This document shows, in pieces, positions 1 to 11,399 of a DNA stretch of 64,000 nt. The stretch comes from Mantis religiosa. Lineage: Eukaryota; Arthropoda; Insecta; Mantodea; Mantidae. A model generated the notes under the pieces. That model was given only the letters and a program-made list of their open reading frames with translations. It was not told where the DNA came from and searched no databases. Position numbers and translations under genes: made by a program. The DNA lies in contig JAUKNK010000333.1 in assembly GCA_030765055.1 (NCBI GenBank), forward strand, positions 104,501-168,500, given 5' to 3'. Within the stretch, counting starts at the first letter, position 1. Every line of letters starts with the position of its first letter.

Positions 1-699
1 ATTAACAATCACATAGCAGCATATTGTTTCCTACCTCAGTGTGCTGCTGCTTTGCTGACTCCTTTTATATAATGCCAGGTAGTAAGAGAACTTGCAAAAC
101 TGCTGAACTGTGCCTGCATCACTTCCTTCTTTTTGGGCAGGACCTCCTGTCCTCTCCTAGAAGAAGATTTAACCATTCCTTTAAACCTGAAATATATTAA
201 TGAAAACCTACTCTTACGAGATAGATGGACAACACAGAAAATTTATTTTATAAACATTTTTTTATAACCTAAGTATATTGTATTCCCTATTCCTGTTGAA
301 CCTACAGTAAAATGTATACTAATTATATAAAGAAAGAAAGTTTGTGTATATTGAATAATTTAGAAAATTGCCCTAAAGATATTGATAACCATTAAAATAT
401 TGATTCATTCTGATGCACTTGTACCTATAAGAAGCCTTGTATTAAATGTTATTAATTAATAAAGTATTCAAGATTTTCGCCATTTCTGTGGTTATTAAGG
501 TCTATCACATATTAACATTAAGATCTTTAATAATTATAAATAGATATAAGAGCATAATTATAATAAATTGTATACAGGAATGTATATGGGGTATTTCCTC
601 ACTGCCAAAATCTACATTTTTATTGCTGCTTTGGGTAGGCCATTTAGTATGCAATGTTGTGTTAACTCCAATATACTGTGCACAATTAATTTTTTATTT
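1..699. other. AT-rich monomer start, no supported gene
   Basis: Positions 75-250 read open in one plus frame and align with 17,540-17,700, 34,370-34,540 and 52,225-52,390. The frame is not conserved between A and B, so I do not call an exon. The rest is AT-rich with no recognisable element. Confidence 0.4.
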
Positions 700-938
700 T
701 TGTAATTGACGTCCTCCAACGTTAAGTCATATCAGATGATGAATGGAATGGATGAAATAGTGCTCAAATGAGTCCGGGGTCCATGGAGCTTAGAGTTACC
801 CGAAATTCGTCTTACAGGATAAGGGAAAACCCCGCAAAAAACCTTATCCAGGAAACTCACCCTGACCGAGGTTCGAACTCGGGACCTCTTGAAATTGAGG
901 CAGGCACACTACCATCTACCTAAGTCGGGCTGGGTGAG
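700..938 (-). mobile_element. SINE-a, tRNA-derived
   Basis: On the minus strand a tRNA-like head carries an A-box-like stretch (tagatggtagtgtgcc) and a B-box (gagttcgaacctcgg). The body ends in the family tail cttaacgttggaggacg. The block is absent at the aligned position in B2 (52,870), so it inserted into monomer A after A and B diverged, and it was copied with A2 (35,003-35,241). The same tail is present at 23,750-23,790 and 59,030-59,060 in the plus orientation. Confidence 0.75.
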
Positions 939-939
939 C

Positions 940-1665
940 AATCTATGATTACGTGTATCACTGTTAAAAACATTTTTATGTACCGCAAGTAGGAAGTTCC
1001 CTTTTTGAAAGTATATAGCACTGCGGTAAGTGTAAGAGTAATTCTGATATTCTCTTCTTTCCAATAAATACCAGGTACGTGACTTTTTTCAGTCACAATA
1101 TAAAGTTGATTATAGAGATACATACCTTTTCATTTTACCATTTTTAAGGTATCACCAGGACCAAAGGGCATTCTGCAGACACCAATATGAGACATTAGAT
1201 TTTATTAATTTTTCAGGAATATCCCAATCCCTGCTGTGATGTACTTTTAATCTATGTTCTGCATTTGGGCTGCTGTGTGCTTCTGCTTTGTATATTCCTT
1301 CAAGTTCCCAGTTAAAAGGAAGATGTGGACAAAGCCAGCAAATAAATTATCCCAAAAAATTCTTTCTGAAAATCAAGTTTTTTGAGTTTGAATGTGCTTT
1401 TTCTGTTTCTGTAACAGTATCAAGTAAAATGCACGAATGTTTAAATCTGAATAGTAACTGTTTACATTGTTTAAAGAAAAAAAATGAAGGTGCTGTTATT
1501 CCATGGAATATATAATTTCTGCACTAGGCAGAATATAAATATATAAGCCTGCTTAACCTTTTTGTAAGGAACATTCACAGATGGCCTTGATGTAATATTG
1601 CAGAAGCATTTTTAAGAACAGACGAACCTGTTTGTATTTGTTCGCTTATTCATATTCATTTATTG
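940..1665 (+). other. Monomer A spacer with small open frame
   Basis: This is low-complexity, AT-rich sequence. The frame 1,288-1,515 (75 codons) is open and is matched in A2 (35,591-35,776), while B2 has an aligned open frame at 53,275-53,457. Shared features are a central CLNL motif and a following lysine run. I do not recognise a family and see no clear splice or promoter context. Position 1,537-1,560 is the empty site corresponding to the P-like insertion in B. Confidence 0.3.
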
Positions 1666-1906
1666 CATGCGTAAATCATACAACTCATGATGTGGAATTG
1701 TCAAATTACTAACTGCACAAAAAATAGTAACGAAAAACAAGAACTACAGCAAGTTATTAAGCATAATAACCAAATTAATTATAAAAATTTAGATTCCTTT
1801 TACCCCTACTCTTTGTCATTTAAATACACTTCTACTGAGAAGTAACACTTTTGTAACAAATACTTCTTTGATGTGTTTTTAAACCTTGTGAAGGACTCAA
1901 TGTTTT

Positions 1907-3400
1907 TTATTTCAGTTGGCAGTTTATTGTAGATATGAATTCCTTTGAATTTAAAACTGTGCTCATAATTTTCTTTTTATGATAGGTGACATGTAAGTTT
2001 GAACTATTTCTCATGTTATGGTCATGAATATCATTGCTTTTTTTAAATTTATCTAAGTTCGTTTTAACCTGTACTATTATTTCTAAAGGGTGAATGCTTG
2101 GTAATGACAATATGCCTAATTTTTTGAACCATTGCTTACAACTATCTGTTCTCTTAAATTCATCATAGTTCTAATTACCCTTTTTTTGGATTCTAAATAC
2201 TTTAATAATGCTACTACTCCTTCCCCATACTGTTATACCTTAAGAAATTAATGATTGAATATTTGCAAAATAGGTTATTCTTAATGTATTCAAATTTACA
2301 CTGTGCTTGAAAATTGATATTTGGAAACAAATGCTACTTAATTTCTGCATTAGATATTCAATATGTATATTCCAATTTAGACTGTCGTCCATCCAAACTC
2401 CTAAAAATTTTCTTTCCTGTATATTTAATTTCATTTTCATCCATTATAATTTCAGGTAAATGAACTGCATTATTAATTTTATTATGAAAACCCAATGCCT
2501 GACTCTTATGCTTATTTATAAGTAATTTGTTATTTTGAAACCAAGTTGATACTTCTTTCAAATTATTTATTAATCTTTCTTTGAGTTCGTCATCATTTTG
2601 ACCTGATATCAGGAGGCTCGTATCATCTGCAGATAAGGAACATTTTAAAGAATTTTGTGAATAAAGTGCCAAATCATTAATATAGAAAATAAATAGATGT
2701 GGCCCAAAAACTGCACCCTGCGAAACTCCACAATTTATGCTAGCAGCTTTTGATTTTATAGTTTTTATTTCCTTTGTAGTTTTATCAACAAACTCTATTT
2801 CTATTATTTGCCTTCGCTCTCTCAAGTAGGAGACAAGCTAGTTATTTGCAGTTCCCCTAATTCCATAATTCCATAACTCCATAATTTCTTTAATAGTATT
2901 CCATTGTCAACTAAATAGAAAGCTTTGGACAGGTTGCGGTATATTTATGAATTGTCAAGCTCTTGATGTACTTCATCTATAAACTGTATCAGTGTAGTAT
3001 TAATGGACTTTCCTCTTTGAAAGTCATACTGCTGATCAGAAATTACATTAAATTTTAAAATAAAAATAACCCTTTCTAATATTTTGGAAAAGATCAATAG
3101 CAGTGAGATGGGTCTAAAATTTTGAAGTTCCAATTTTGATTCCGTTTTATACTTTGGCTTTATTTTTGCCATCTTAAAGCAGTCTGGGAACCTACCTTCA
3201 CTCAATGATAAATTTATTAAGTGCACTAATGGTTTTACTAAGTTGGCAGAGCATTATTTTACCAAGAAATTTGAAAAACCATCCAAGTCAGAAGAGCTTT
3301 TATTTTTCATGCTTTTTATTGTGGTGTGAAGTTCATCTTCTGTTGTGGGTGCAAGAAAGATAGTCCAATATTAATTTTTCGCTTCACTGTGGTGTTCCAA
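1907..3400 (-). pseudogene. LINE ORF2: reverse transcriptase and C-terminus, broken
   Basis: The minus strand has a fingers motif (SEGRFPDCFKMAKIKPKYK), NFRPISLL, then a break, GVSQGAVFGPHLFIFYINDL and the catalytic box, here SADDTSLL instead of the usual FADDTS. A C-terminal region with HDHNMRN matches the tail of insect CR1/Jockey proteins. The F to S change in the box, together with stops and frameshifts, makes it inactive. The A2 copy keeps FADDTS. Confidence 0.8.
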
Positions 3401-3988
3401 TACAGTTAAATCTTGATAGTCCGATATGTTTAGTACTTATTATTTTACCTTCCGTTACTTTTGACTCCCCTACAATAAATTTTGGTACCCCAGCATAATA
3501 CTGACTAAAAAACCTCTGCAACCATCCGAGGATCATCTATAATTTCGCCTTCTTTCTGGAGTTTGTAATCATCTCGCGTGGCTTTTATTTTGGTTTCCTG
3601 TGTTATAATTTTCCATGCAGCCTTAGATTTATTTACTGAATTTGCTAATTGTTTATCATTGTACAGTTTCTTTGCTTTTCTAATAACCTTATTATAGATT
3701 CTTTTAAATTCAATAAGTAATGTGTAAACGTTTCTGATATTTTATTTTCCTTTGAGATTTTATTTAGAAATCTTAACCTTTTACTAGATATCAGAATACC
3801 TTTGGTCATCCAATTTTGCTGCTTATGCTCACTCATCTTAAATTTTTTCCAAGGACACGCAATACTTACAAGAAACTTAAGAATACTGACAAATTCTAGA
3901 AAGGCTGAATCTACATTTACTTTAGAATAAACATCTTCCCAATCCTCTCTAGAAAGCAAATAATTTAAATAAACAATATTCTGCTTCC

Positions 3989-4627
3989 CTAAGCATTTCT
4001 TATGCTGATATGTGTCACACTATTTGTTTTGAGGATCCTTTGGTTATATATAAAAAATATTTGACCATAGTGATCGGATAATACGGTGTCAATAATTTCA
4101 AAATTATATGGAGTAGCACGTCTACTAATGATCAGCTGGTCTATTGCTGATTTAGATGCATATGTTACCCTAGTGGGCAAGTTCACTACAGTTTGCATGA
4201 CATAAGTGAATATTAAATTATCCAAATTTACTCTTTCAGGGTTACTACTCAGATAGTCAATATTAATATCCCCTATTATTACTACATTAGTTTGCCTTTT
4301 GCACAATTTCTCTAGTCAAGTGTCTAAACTTTCTAAAAATTGCTGAACATTGCTACTGGGATTCCGATATATACAAATTATTACAGTTTTATGTTCAACC
4401 AGCTCTATCATACTGATCTCAAAAAATTCTGCACATGCCAGACAATCAAATTTCCCAAGTTCATTTACTTTGATCCCAGATCTTACGAACATGCAAGAAC
4501 CCCCATTATTTTTTTGTTTTCTACAATAGTAGCTGACTAAGGTATATGCTTCCAGTTTAAACATTTCTATTTCTTCCTGTTTGAGCCAATGCACCGTTAA
4601 GGCTACAATGTGTATGTCCTTTAACAT
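3989..4627 (-). pseudogene. LINE ORF2: AP-like endonuclease, broken
   Basis: Two adjacent frames on the minus strand carry the expected order of endonuclease motifs: TVHWLKQEE (usually T/SEHWL), GGSCMFVRS, IIGDINIDYL, a SAIDQLI block and LSDHY near the end. The D in GDIN and the DH in SDH are the metal and catalytic positions in this family. One stop (about 4,315) divides the domain. It lies directly upstream, in the element's sense, of the reverse transcriptase. Confidence 0.75.
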
Positions 4628-5168
4628 ATCATTTAAGAGAATTTCTAAATTAATTTTTTGTTTCTCGCATTTTGTATGTTTTGGTGAAATATTTTAATCC
4701 CTGCATTATAAGAGCTACCTGTTGTTGCACCATCTTTACTATGGTATTTCAAACTAAAATCATTTTTGCTTGGTTGAACAGTTGGATATGCCCTCTTAAT
4801 TTTTTTCAAAATTTGTTTCACCTCCTACTTGCTTCTGGAGATTTCCTGCAACAAATCCACTATATTACATACCATTTTACTGAGAACATATGTACCATTC
4901 CTGTTAACATGCAGGCCGTCTCTATCTAGGCATAAAGTATCAAAAATTTATTTGGTTTCACTTATATCACCTTTTCTTTATCACACACCTCATGAATAGT
5001 ACTGTTTACTCTGTCAATATATGAGTCACTTACACTCCATCTGTACAATATACCATTTACAAATACCCTGGCTGTGGTAAACTGCATTCCTGCAGCTCGT
5101 ATCAGGTTTCTTGTGTCATTTTGTAGTAATTCTGAAATAACACTGCGCGCAATGTTTGTTCCTACATG

Positions 5169-6121
5169 TCACATTATTGCGCTATAGTCCTCTTCATTTT
5201 CTTCCTTTACAGCTTCGAATTTACCATTGAGGACAAGGTTTGTTAACTGGTCTGTTCTTATCCCTCTTCTAACTTCTGTTCTAGATCTTGATTCCTTTAC
5301 GTTTTTGATGATGGGGTCTCCTATAAGTAGAAGTTTCTTACCCGTGTATTTTTTCTTGTAAACCTCACATTTCCACCAGTATTTATCCTTCCTGGGAGCA
5401 TCTGCTACCGTGGCATTTACCTCCACCTGCTTCATTTCTCTATGTTCTAGGTTTTTGCTATCGTCCACTTCTTCTAACACACTGAAGCGGTTTTCGATGG
5501 TAATAACATTAAAGCTCTTTTGAGTTGACTGGGCATTGTTTTGCTGTATTCTGTAAAGCCCGTTCCTTACGACTTCTGTATAGGTTAGGTCAATTCCTCG
5601 TTCATGTGTTCTGGGCAAGCGCTCAGACAAGATGAAGTTTCCTTCTTCTTGTTGCTGTTTAGGTTGCTTGGAGTACCGAAATTCTTGAATCTGCAGTTAT
5701 AGCACCATCCTCTCATTTTGTAGCTTCTTGAGGTTATCATTGTTTGCATTAATCACCTTATTTCTCTCTTGCATCTCTATTCCCATCGAATTCAATTTCT
5801 GGCTCAGGTGTTAATTGTCAGTTCATACTTCTTTGATATCTTCTCTTGCTCTGTGAAGATCTGTGTATAGGATTTCAATAACTTTGTGTTGCGATGCCAC
5901 GACTTCCATTTAATCACGTGCTCTATAGTGTAAGGCATGGTTCCCATTTTTGTCTTGCTTTTCCACTGCGACACTTTTGTTTTTCCATCTCTATTTCCGT
6001 TAAAATTTGAGTCCATCACGATTCCGAAATTACACCTTTCATTACAATTATCCGTAGGATTATCAATGGTTTGTTGAATTTTGCGGAGAACACTTCGCGT
6101 CATAGCTTTGCCAGCCACCAT
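5169..6121 (-). pseudogene. LINE ORF1-like protein with SGNH/esterase-like segment, broken
   Basis: The start codon at 6,121 opens an N-terminal segment of about 105 residues rich in Lys, Asn and Thr, then a stop. A second frame (5,630-5,169) holds LLLIGDPIIKNV, the kind of motif seen at the start of esterase-like domains in ORF1 of CR1/L2-type elements; the following GTN block lies past a stop. The A2 copy preserves the downstream part better (41,610-41,923). The function in such elements is thought to be RNA or membrane association. The esterase assignment is inferred from motif similarity. Confidence 0.55.
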
Positions 6122-6129
6122 ATATTTCT

Positions 6130-6639
6130 CTTATCAACTACTCCAGATTGGTATGTAAGGGGATTTGTCAAAATCTGTGAATACCTAAATGCTAGGGTGT
6201 CACGGCAGGCATTATCAAGCTCTATTGTAGTAAATTAAAAGATATATGCACTTAATCCTTTTGATGCCAAAATCATGTACTTTCCACCAACGCACAGTAA
6301 GTCACTGAAAGGAATATGCCACACTTACACCGTAGGACAAGGAGAGTGAATGTGTGTGACAGAGAATGCATGCTACAAAAGGAGCAGAACCGTTAAAAAA
6401 ACATGCGCCCTATTCACACTGTTCATTAAAACTGAGAAAATGCATTCACAAAGCTAGACGGTGTCGGAATGATTTTGAATGGTCTGTAACTGAACTGACA
6501 TGGGGTATCATAAACTACCGAGGGATGGTTTAGGAACATTTTCCAAGTATCCCTGCATCTTATCCAATGGCAGGCCACGTCTAAACGTAAGGGGGGGGGG
6601 GGTGTGGGGCTGCACTGATTATTGGAATTTTACTTTACC
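6130..6639. other. Monomer A spacer; left flank of hAT remnant
   Basis: This is homologous to 42,815-43,265 in A2, and its first 150 bases to B1 19,730-19,880. It ends in a poly-G run (6,591-6,602) whose length differs between copies. No coding potential is recognised; it may contain the untranslated end of the adjacent hAT element. Confidence 0.4.
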
Positions 6640-6861
6640 ATAATTATATGAAGATGAACTACATACGGCAATCTTTCTTTGTAGCAAACTTATTAACCAC
6701 TCTCTCCTTGAACTTCAGAATGCTTGCTGTCATTTTTTTTCTATAGACAACATAGCAAGCGCCTATTTTCTCCAATAGTGTTCCTAAGGAATGTTTTAAT
6801 TCTTTTCAGTGTGGAGAAATAGCGCTCAGATTCACTTGTTGTTAGAGGCAGAGTAATAGTT

Positions 6862-7361
6862 GAAACGTAGAGTCAGACTGAAAAATTCAATGCCATAGCC
6901 GGGATTTGAACCACGGATCTTCTGGTTTCCGTCCAGCTGCACTGCCATTGTGCTACAATGGCCAACGTGCCGATATGACATTAAATTCTCCAACTGACTC
7001 GTATTTTCCCGGTAAACCACTTAGGAGTTCTCATAAACACATGAGACAACTACCTTAATGGCCACTTACTACTTGTAAGTACTTTAAGGCCCGGGCTTTA
7101 TAGTTAACCACTATTAGGTTAATTAATGGCAATTAATTATTCTTTCACACTGGCCGTGTGTAGGCTAAATTGTGGAAACGTAGAGTCAGACTGAAAAATT
7201 CAATGCCATAGCCGGGATTTGAACATCAATGGTAGTGCGGCTGGACGGAAACCAGAAGATCCGTGGTTCAAATTCCGGCTATGGCATTGAATTTTTTAGT
7301 CTGACTCTACGTTTCCACAATTTAGCCTACACACGGCCAGTGTGAAAGAATAATTAATTGC
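6862..7361. mobile_element. SINE-b composite insertion ending in a 97-bp palindrome
   Basis: The 500-bp insert is flanked by a perfect 13-bp duplication (cagagtaatagtt at 6,849-6,861 and 7,362-7,374). A2 has the single empty site at about 43,518. The left part is a minus-oriented tRNA-like head with A-box (tagcacaatggcagtg) and B-box (gtggttcaaatcccgg). The right part is an inverted repeat with arms at 7,128-7,224 and 7,266-7,362 and a spacer of about 40 bp; each arm contains the same head and body sequence. It could be a foldback SINE dimer or a hairpin mini-transposon. Confidence 0.8.
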
Positions 7362-7362
7362 C
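7128..7362. repeat. Long inverted repeat (hairpin) in SINE-b composite
   Basis: Two arms of about 97 bp are almost perfectly complementary. Each runs from aattaattattctttcac through the tRNA-like B-box region. The spacer of about 41 bp holds part of a second head. Similar palindromes are at 27,818-27,898 and 61,597-61,771. Confidence 0.8.
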
Positions 7363-7596
7363 AGAGTAATAGTTATTTTCAAAAGTTTTAACACATGAGA
7401 AAAAGTGGAAGAAAGATTATTACCTCTAAGAGATTGAAGTAATTTTACAGCACCACCAATATTCCTGAATTCTTCACTTGAATAGATAACTGAAAATTCT
7501 GTATGTAGTTAGTCCTTATCAAACACTGGAAATATTTTTATGCACTCACTGAATGCATTTCTGGAAATATTGATTTAAATTGCTGTCATTTTTCCA

Positions 7597-8133
7597 GCTG
7601 GGAAAGTGATGGCGACTGTTTTTGAGGGTAGTCATGGCGTTATTTTAATCAATTATCTTCAAAAACGAAAAATCATTACAGGAGTATACTATGCATCGTT
7701 ACTTGACAAGCTGAAGGCAGAACTTGCGGAAAAACATTCACATTTGCAGAAAAAGAAAATCCTGTTTCACCAAGACAACACACAGTCTCACACCTCAGCT
7801 GTTGCAATGGCAAAAATCCACTTATTAAGGTTTCAACTGTTTGACCATCCCTCTTACTCACCAGATCTAGCCTCAAGCGACTTCTTTTTGTTCCCTCATT
7901 TGAAAATTGTGCTCGTAGGACAGAGATTTTCGTCAAAAGAAGAGACAATCACTTTTGTGAACAATTATTTTTCAGAGAAAAATGCCGAGTACTATTTGGA
8001 TAGGTTACAGAGATGGGAGTATCGCTGGGAGAAGTGTGTAAAGTTACAAGGAGACTACGTTGAAAAATAAAAAATTATGAAAGCAATGTCTTTTATTTGT
8101 AGCAGTTGGGAATCTTTTCGGACTGCCTATATA
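7597..8133 (+). pseudogene. mariner transposase C-terminal half, A1
   Basis: This plus-strand fragment of a mariner-family (D,D34D) transposase covers about 154 open codons plus the 3' end. It shows FHQDNTQSHTS (second catalytic Asp) and YSPDLASSDFFLFPHLK (third Asp, normally PSD). The first Asp motif, usually WDSHG, is changed to EGSHG, so this copy is dead. The 3' end finishes with cttttcggactgcct, typical of mariner termini. The N-terminal helix-turn-helix half is missing; the left edge abuts the hAT remnant. Confidence 0.85.
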
Positions 8134-8711
8134 CTTTCAGTTAAGTTTCCAAAAATTCATGATCCATGCTTTGTGAATTGTGATAAATCTGGTTCATCAC
8201 TATACACCTATTTCATTCATCATCCGATATGGCTTAACATTGGAGGAAGTAAATTAAATAAAAAAACATTAACAACAAAACAAGTAAATAAAACGAAGAA
8301 AGTGGTTAGGAGCCAAGCAGCTCACTACAGAACACCAAAATGGACGCTGGCAAAAGAGATAATAACTCGGCACAGTGCTGCTATGACTGAACATACTGAT
8401 TAACAGCACATGCCCAAATAATGAGTTTCGCTCACTGTCCAGTTGGTACCATCCAGCATTCATTGGCAAAGAATTATCATCTCTATTGTAAATAGAAAGT
8501 GTTTTTTTTTTAATTTAATTTCCTCAGAAATATCTCAAACAACTTTAAGATAGCCATTATTTAAGTAATGTTTTTTATGAAAATGCATACCTTGATTTTT
8601 CTGAAAAGAGAGTCTGAAGTCCTCTTCATTCTGGATAACTTTTGCGTAAGTCCTAAACTATAAGAGAATTAGAAAATCTATTTGTGCACAAAATACGTAA
8701 GCCGTGTTAAC
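8134..8711. other. Spacer with SINE-a tail-like block
   Basis: A 45-base plus-strand block at 8,211-8,255 (catccgatatggcttaacat) resembles the SINE-a tail and probably marks an old SINE. The 108-codon frame 8,077-8,403 is open but matches nothing I know and differs in length in A2 (44,332-44,580). I regard it as fortuitous. Confidence 0.35.
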
Positions 8712-9849
8712 ATACATTAATGTATGTCATATATATTTTTTTGGTTGAGTGGAACATTTCTGAGATGTTTCTTGTTATTTGATTTTTTCATTAATTATAG
8801 TTTTCTCAAACAAGAAGCCATTCATTCTTTTTACCTACTGTCCATACAAAGTGAATGGAAATTCGTAACTTCACATAGACACCAGTTCAAAAAGCATATG
8901 ACTTGCTTAAAGCCTAACAATTGCCATATCTTCTTGTACCTACAAGAAAATTAGGAGTAGAATAACGGTGGACTACCTAAACAAAAATATTAGATTAATA
9001 AGCACCTGTAAGAATATTTTGTACTAAATATAGAGAAAGTTATGTGCATACCTACAACACATCAGAATTTTTAGGTTAGAACTCTTGTCTAAACTGTATA
9101 TCCCATTGTTAAGCATATCCTGCTAAGACGTTGTTTACAGCTTAAGTATAAAGGGAATGGAGCAAACTTAGAAACTATTTGTAGTTGGTTTCTGAGATTA
9201 ATTTTGAGGTAACTGTTACTAAATTCCTCCAAACACATATATGAATGAAGCAAAACTTTCTTCCATTAAAGTTGTTAGAACATTTTGGTATTCTGTGTAT
9301 AATTATATGGGAATTGTATTTAAGGCTATGCATTTTTTTTAATGGTTCCCTTTTACGCTTATCTGCATTATTTGACAAAAGGTAATTACATAAATATATA
9401 TAACACATAGATTGTAAAACATTTTTACTTCTTTACTCTATTTGTATTCTATGAAGTAATAACGCCCACCCATTTTTAACAATTTTAACAGTTAGTTTTC
9501 AAATGTAAACGTTTGCAACCTTTGCTTAATGCTGTTACAGAAACAGGACTTCCTTTATGCAGTTAATTTATTTTCTGCCTTTGTCCTCATCTACCCTGTC
9601 TCTGTGACCTTCAAACAGTATACAAAGCAGCTTTTGGCAGCAGGACCAATCCAGCACACAGATTAAAAATGGGCATTACGGTAGTGATTGGGCATGTTCC
9701 TGTACTATTTATTCTTCTTCGGCAAGGCCCCAATATCTGGCATTTGTGTCATTAGAATGTCCTCTTCCTTCCACTACCTTTATGAACCTAAAATAGAATG
9801 AAATAACAGTATATCAATAACTGGACTCAGAATATCTCTAGTCAAGTTC
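8712..9849. other. 1.1-kb segment present in A1, absent from A2
   Basis: In A2 the sequence passes directly from gtgttaaca to cagtggcaaa at about 44,870, where A1 has this whole segment. The shared aca at the join suggests a deletion in A2. The segment is AT-rich with no recognised element. Confidence 0.6.
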
Positions 9850-10329
9850 ACAGTGGCAAAGGAAAATCCAAGTACATGTCCCATTAGCAGGAACAGAAAA
9901 GGTAAAAATGATTCTTGTTGGAACTGTTTCTGGGAAGCTAACTACCTTGCTATATTCTTTCAAAAAAGAGATCAGTTACATTTTATATATGCCAACGCTT
10001 TTTATCAATGTAACACACATTCATAGAATTATTTTATGCCTTTATTTTGTCTATCTGTTTTATATGAAATGGCAACTTATTATACAATGGTATACCATAT
10101 AAAGGAATGTTAGAGCGGGCTGCTAACCTGGCTAATTATTGACAGATTTGAGCTTCCTCTTGTGTAAAGTTTATGTCATTTGCTAAGTCTTAAAGTTACT
10201 TATAGTAGCTCTAACATGTAAAATAACATATATAGAAACTTGGAAGTATCATAATTTTAAGATCCTTAAAATATGCTATACGGCTCACATATGCTGGTTG
10301 GTTAACAATTATTTGTTTAATTATTTTTT
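9850..10329. other. Monomer A spacer, no recognised element
   Basis: This is nearly identical to 44,870-45,350. A 64-86 codon plus frame (9,908-10,102; 44,862-45,122) is shared but matches no known family; it ends at the same place in both copies. Confidence 0.35.
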
Positions 10330-10790
10330 TCATTTGGAATACTTTATCAGACACCTCTGAATTTCCCCAGAAGATGATTTCATCGTTTTAAAGGTTGTGA
10401 AAGTATGCAACATATGTTATTCAAACTGCGTTCATGTCTGTTGTCACTTTTAATGTTTTATAGAGTAACATTGCTTACTTAATCTCTGGTTTATATCTTC
10501 AATGTGTACAGTCCAATCCAAGTTGGATTGAAACAGGTGCCTCAAAATTAAGTGTCTGTTATATAAGTGATTTTAGTGCCATTTAGATGAAAAACTGGAA
10601 AAGTAATACCTTTCTTGGTTTTATGTCAAGAACCTATTGCTATTGTATCCTTATTTAAAATTAATTTATATTTAGCAAACCATGGAACACTTGCTTCTTT
10701 TATTTTCTCCAGAGTCGGAAGCATATGACCTTTGGTATTTCCAGTAAGAAATATATTGCTCATTTGCTATGATTTGGAATCCAATATTAT
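10330..10790 (-). pseudogene. Second LINE: reverse-transcriptase C-terminal fragment, A1
   Basis: Minus-strand reading shows a stretch typical of the end of a LINE RT: LILN, then a few codons on the equivalent of FLG..NLDWTVHIED, RLSKQCYSI, and ITYVAYFHNL with NDEIIFWGNS. Several frameshifts occur. It differs from the LINE at 1,666-6,128 and is truncated on both sides. The A2 copy (45,360-45,830) has a longer open piece of 78 codons. Confidence 0.65.
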
Positions 10791-11399
10791 GATTTTATTT
10801 TCTATGGGATATATCTCTTATACATACTACTATAGTTATTAATTGTCATAGTTATTAATTAGACATTATTTATTATTGTTATTATTTCTAATATATAGAG
10901 AATGTAGTTTATGTTTACTTGCAAAGTGCAACTGACATGATCTTTTAGCCTGTCACATGTTTTGTTGTGCATAATTGCAGATCTCACATGCTGACAGCTC
11001 TGCAAGTTGACTGGGAGGACAGTTTAAAAACTTGGGAATGTGACATCTTTTTGCTGACCATTAGTCATAAACATCTTCAAATCCTTAACAAACCAAGAAA
11101 ATAGACATCTTAATTGAATATATACACATATTTGAATACTGAACATGAGGAAACACATAATATACAAGTAATATCAAAAGATGGTAATAAGTTTATAAGT
11201 ATGTACAGAAACAAAGTCACATTCTTCTATGCATTTAGAAGAATACTAAGTTAAGCAATTGCAGTACATGAACATCACTTTAAGGCTTTTATTAGGACTA
11301 TACAGTCAGTCGATCATTATTATAATTTATTGAAAGCATAGCATCTATTGTCAGTTTTTGAATAGATGAATCTGTAACAGAAAACCCAGCATCAGGAGG
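10791..11399 (-). other. Possible downstream tail of piggyBac block
   Basis: On the minus strand, 10,900-11,050 aligns with B1 25,250-25,390 and keeps a similar frame with short Cys-containing motifs (CEIC in A, CESC in B). PiggyBac proteins often end in a Cys-rich domain, so this may be the C-terminus, but the motif spacing is not diagnostic. Confidence 0.3.

Larger units (their letters stand above)
1666..6128 (-). mobile_element. CR1/Jockey-group non-LTR retrotransposon (LINE), A1 copy
   Basis: This is a near full-length but broken element. In the minus direction it has an ORF1-like region (6,121 to about 5,169), an AP-endonuclease (4,627 to 3,989), a reverse transcriptase (about 3,400 to 2,240) and a C-terminal region (to about 1,800). 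The 3' end lies in an AATAAATG-like stretch at 1,650-1,670. The B monomers go directly from the sequence left of 1,666 to that right of 6,128 (B1 about 19,725), which fixes both borders. Several stops and frameshifts separate the domains. Clade placement is from motif style only. Confidence 0.8.
6640..7597 (-). pseudogene. hAT transposase C-terminal dimerisation region, interrupted
   Basis: Minus-strand fragments on both sides of the 6,862-7,361 insertion read as the hAT C-terminal dimerisation domain; the intact counterpart is 43,327-43,557 in A2. This domain mediates transposase oligomerisation. In A1 the SINE composite splits it right at the conserved LPLTTSESER motif, with further frame damage to the left. 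No catalytic DDE region is visible. Confidence 0.7.

Noticed and set aside
10900..11050. Plus-strand exon preceded by ttgcag, with frames similar in A and B
   Set aside because: The minus strand of the same stretch is equally well conserved and continues the piggyBac orientation, so the plus frame is more likely a shadow.
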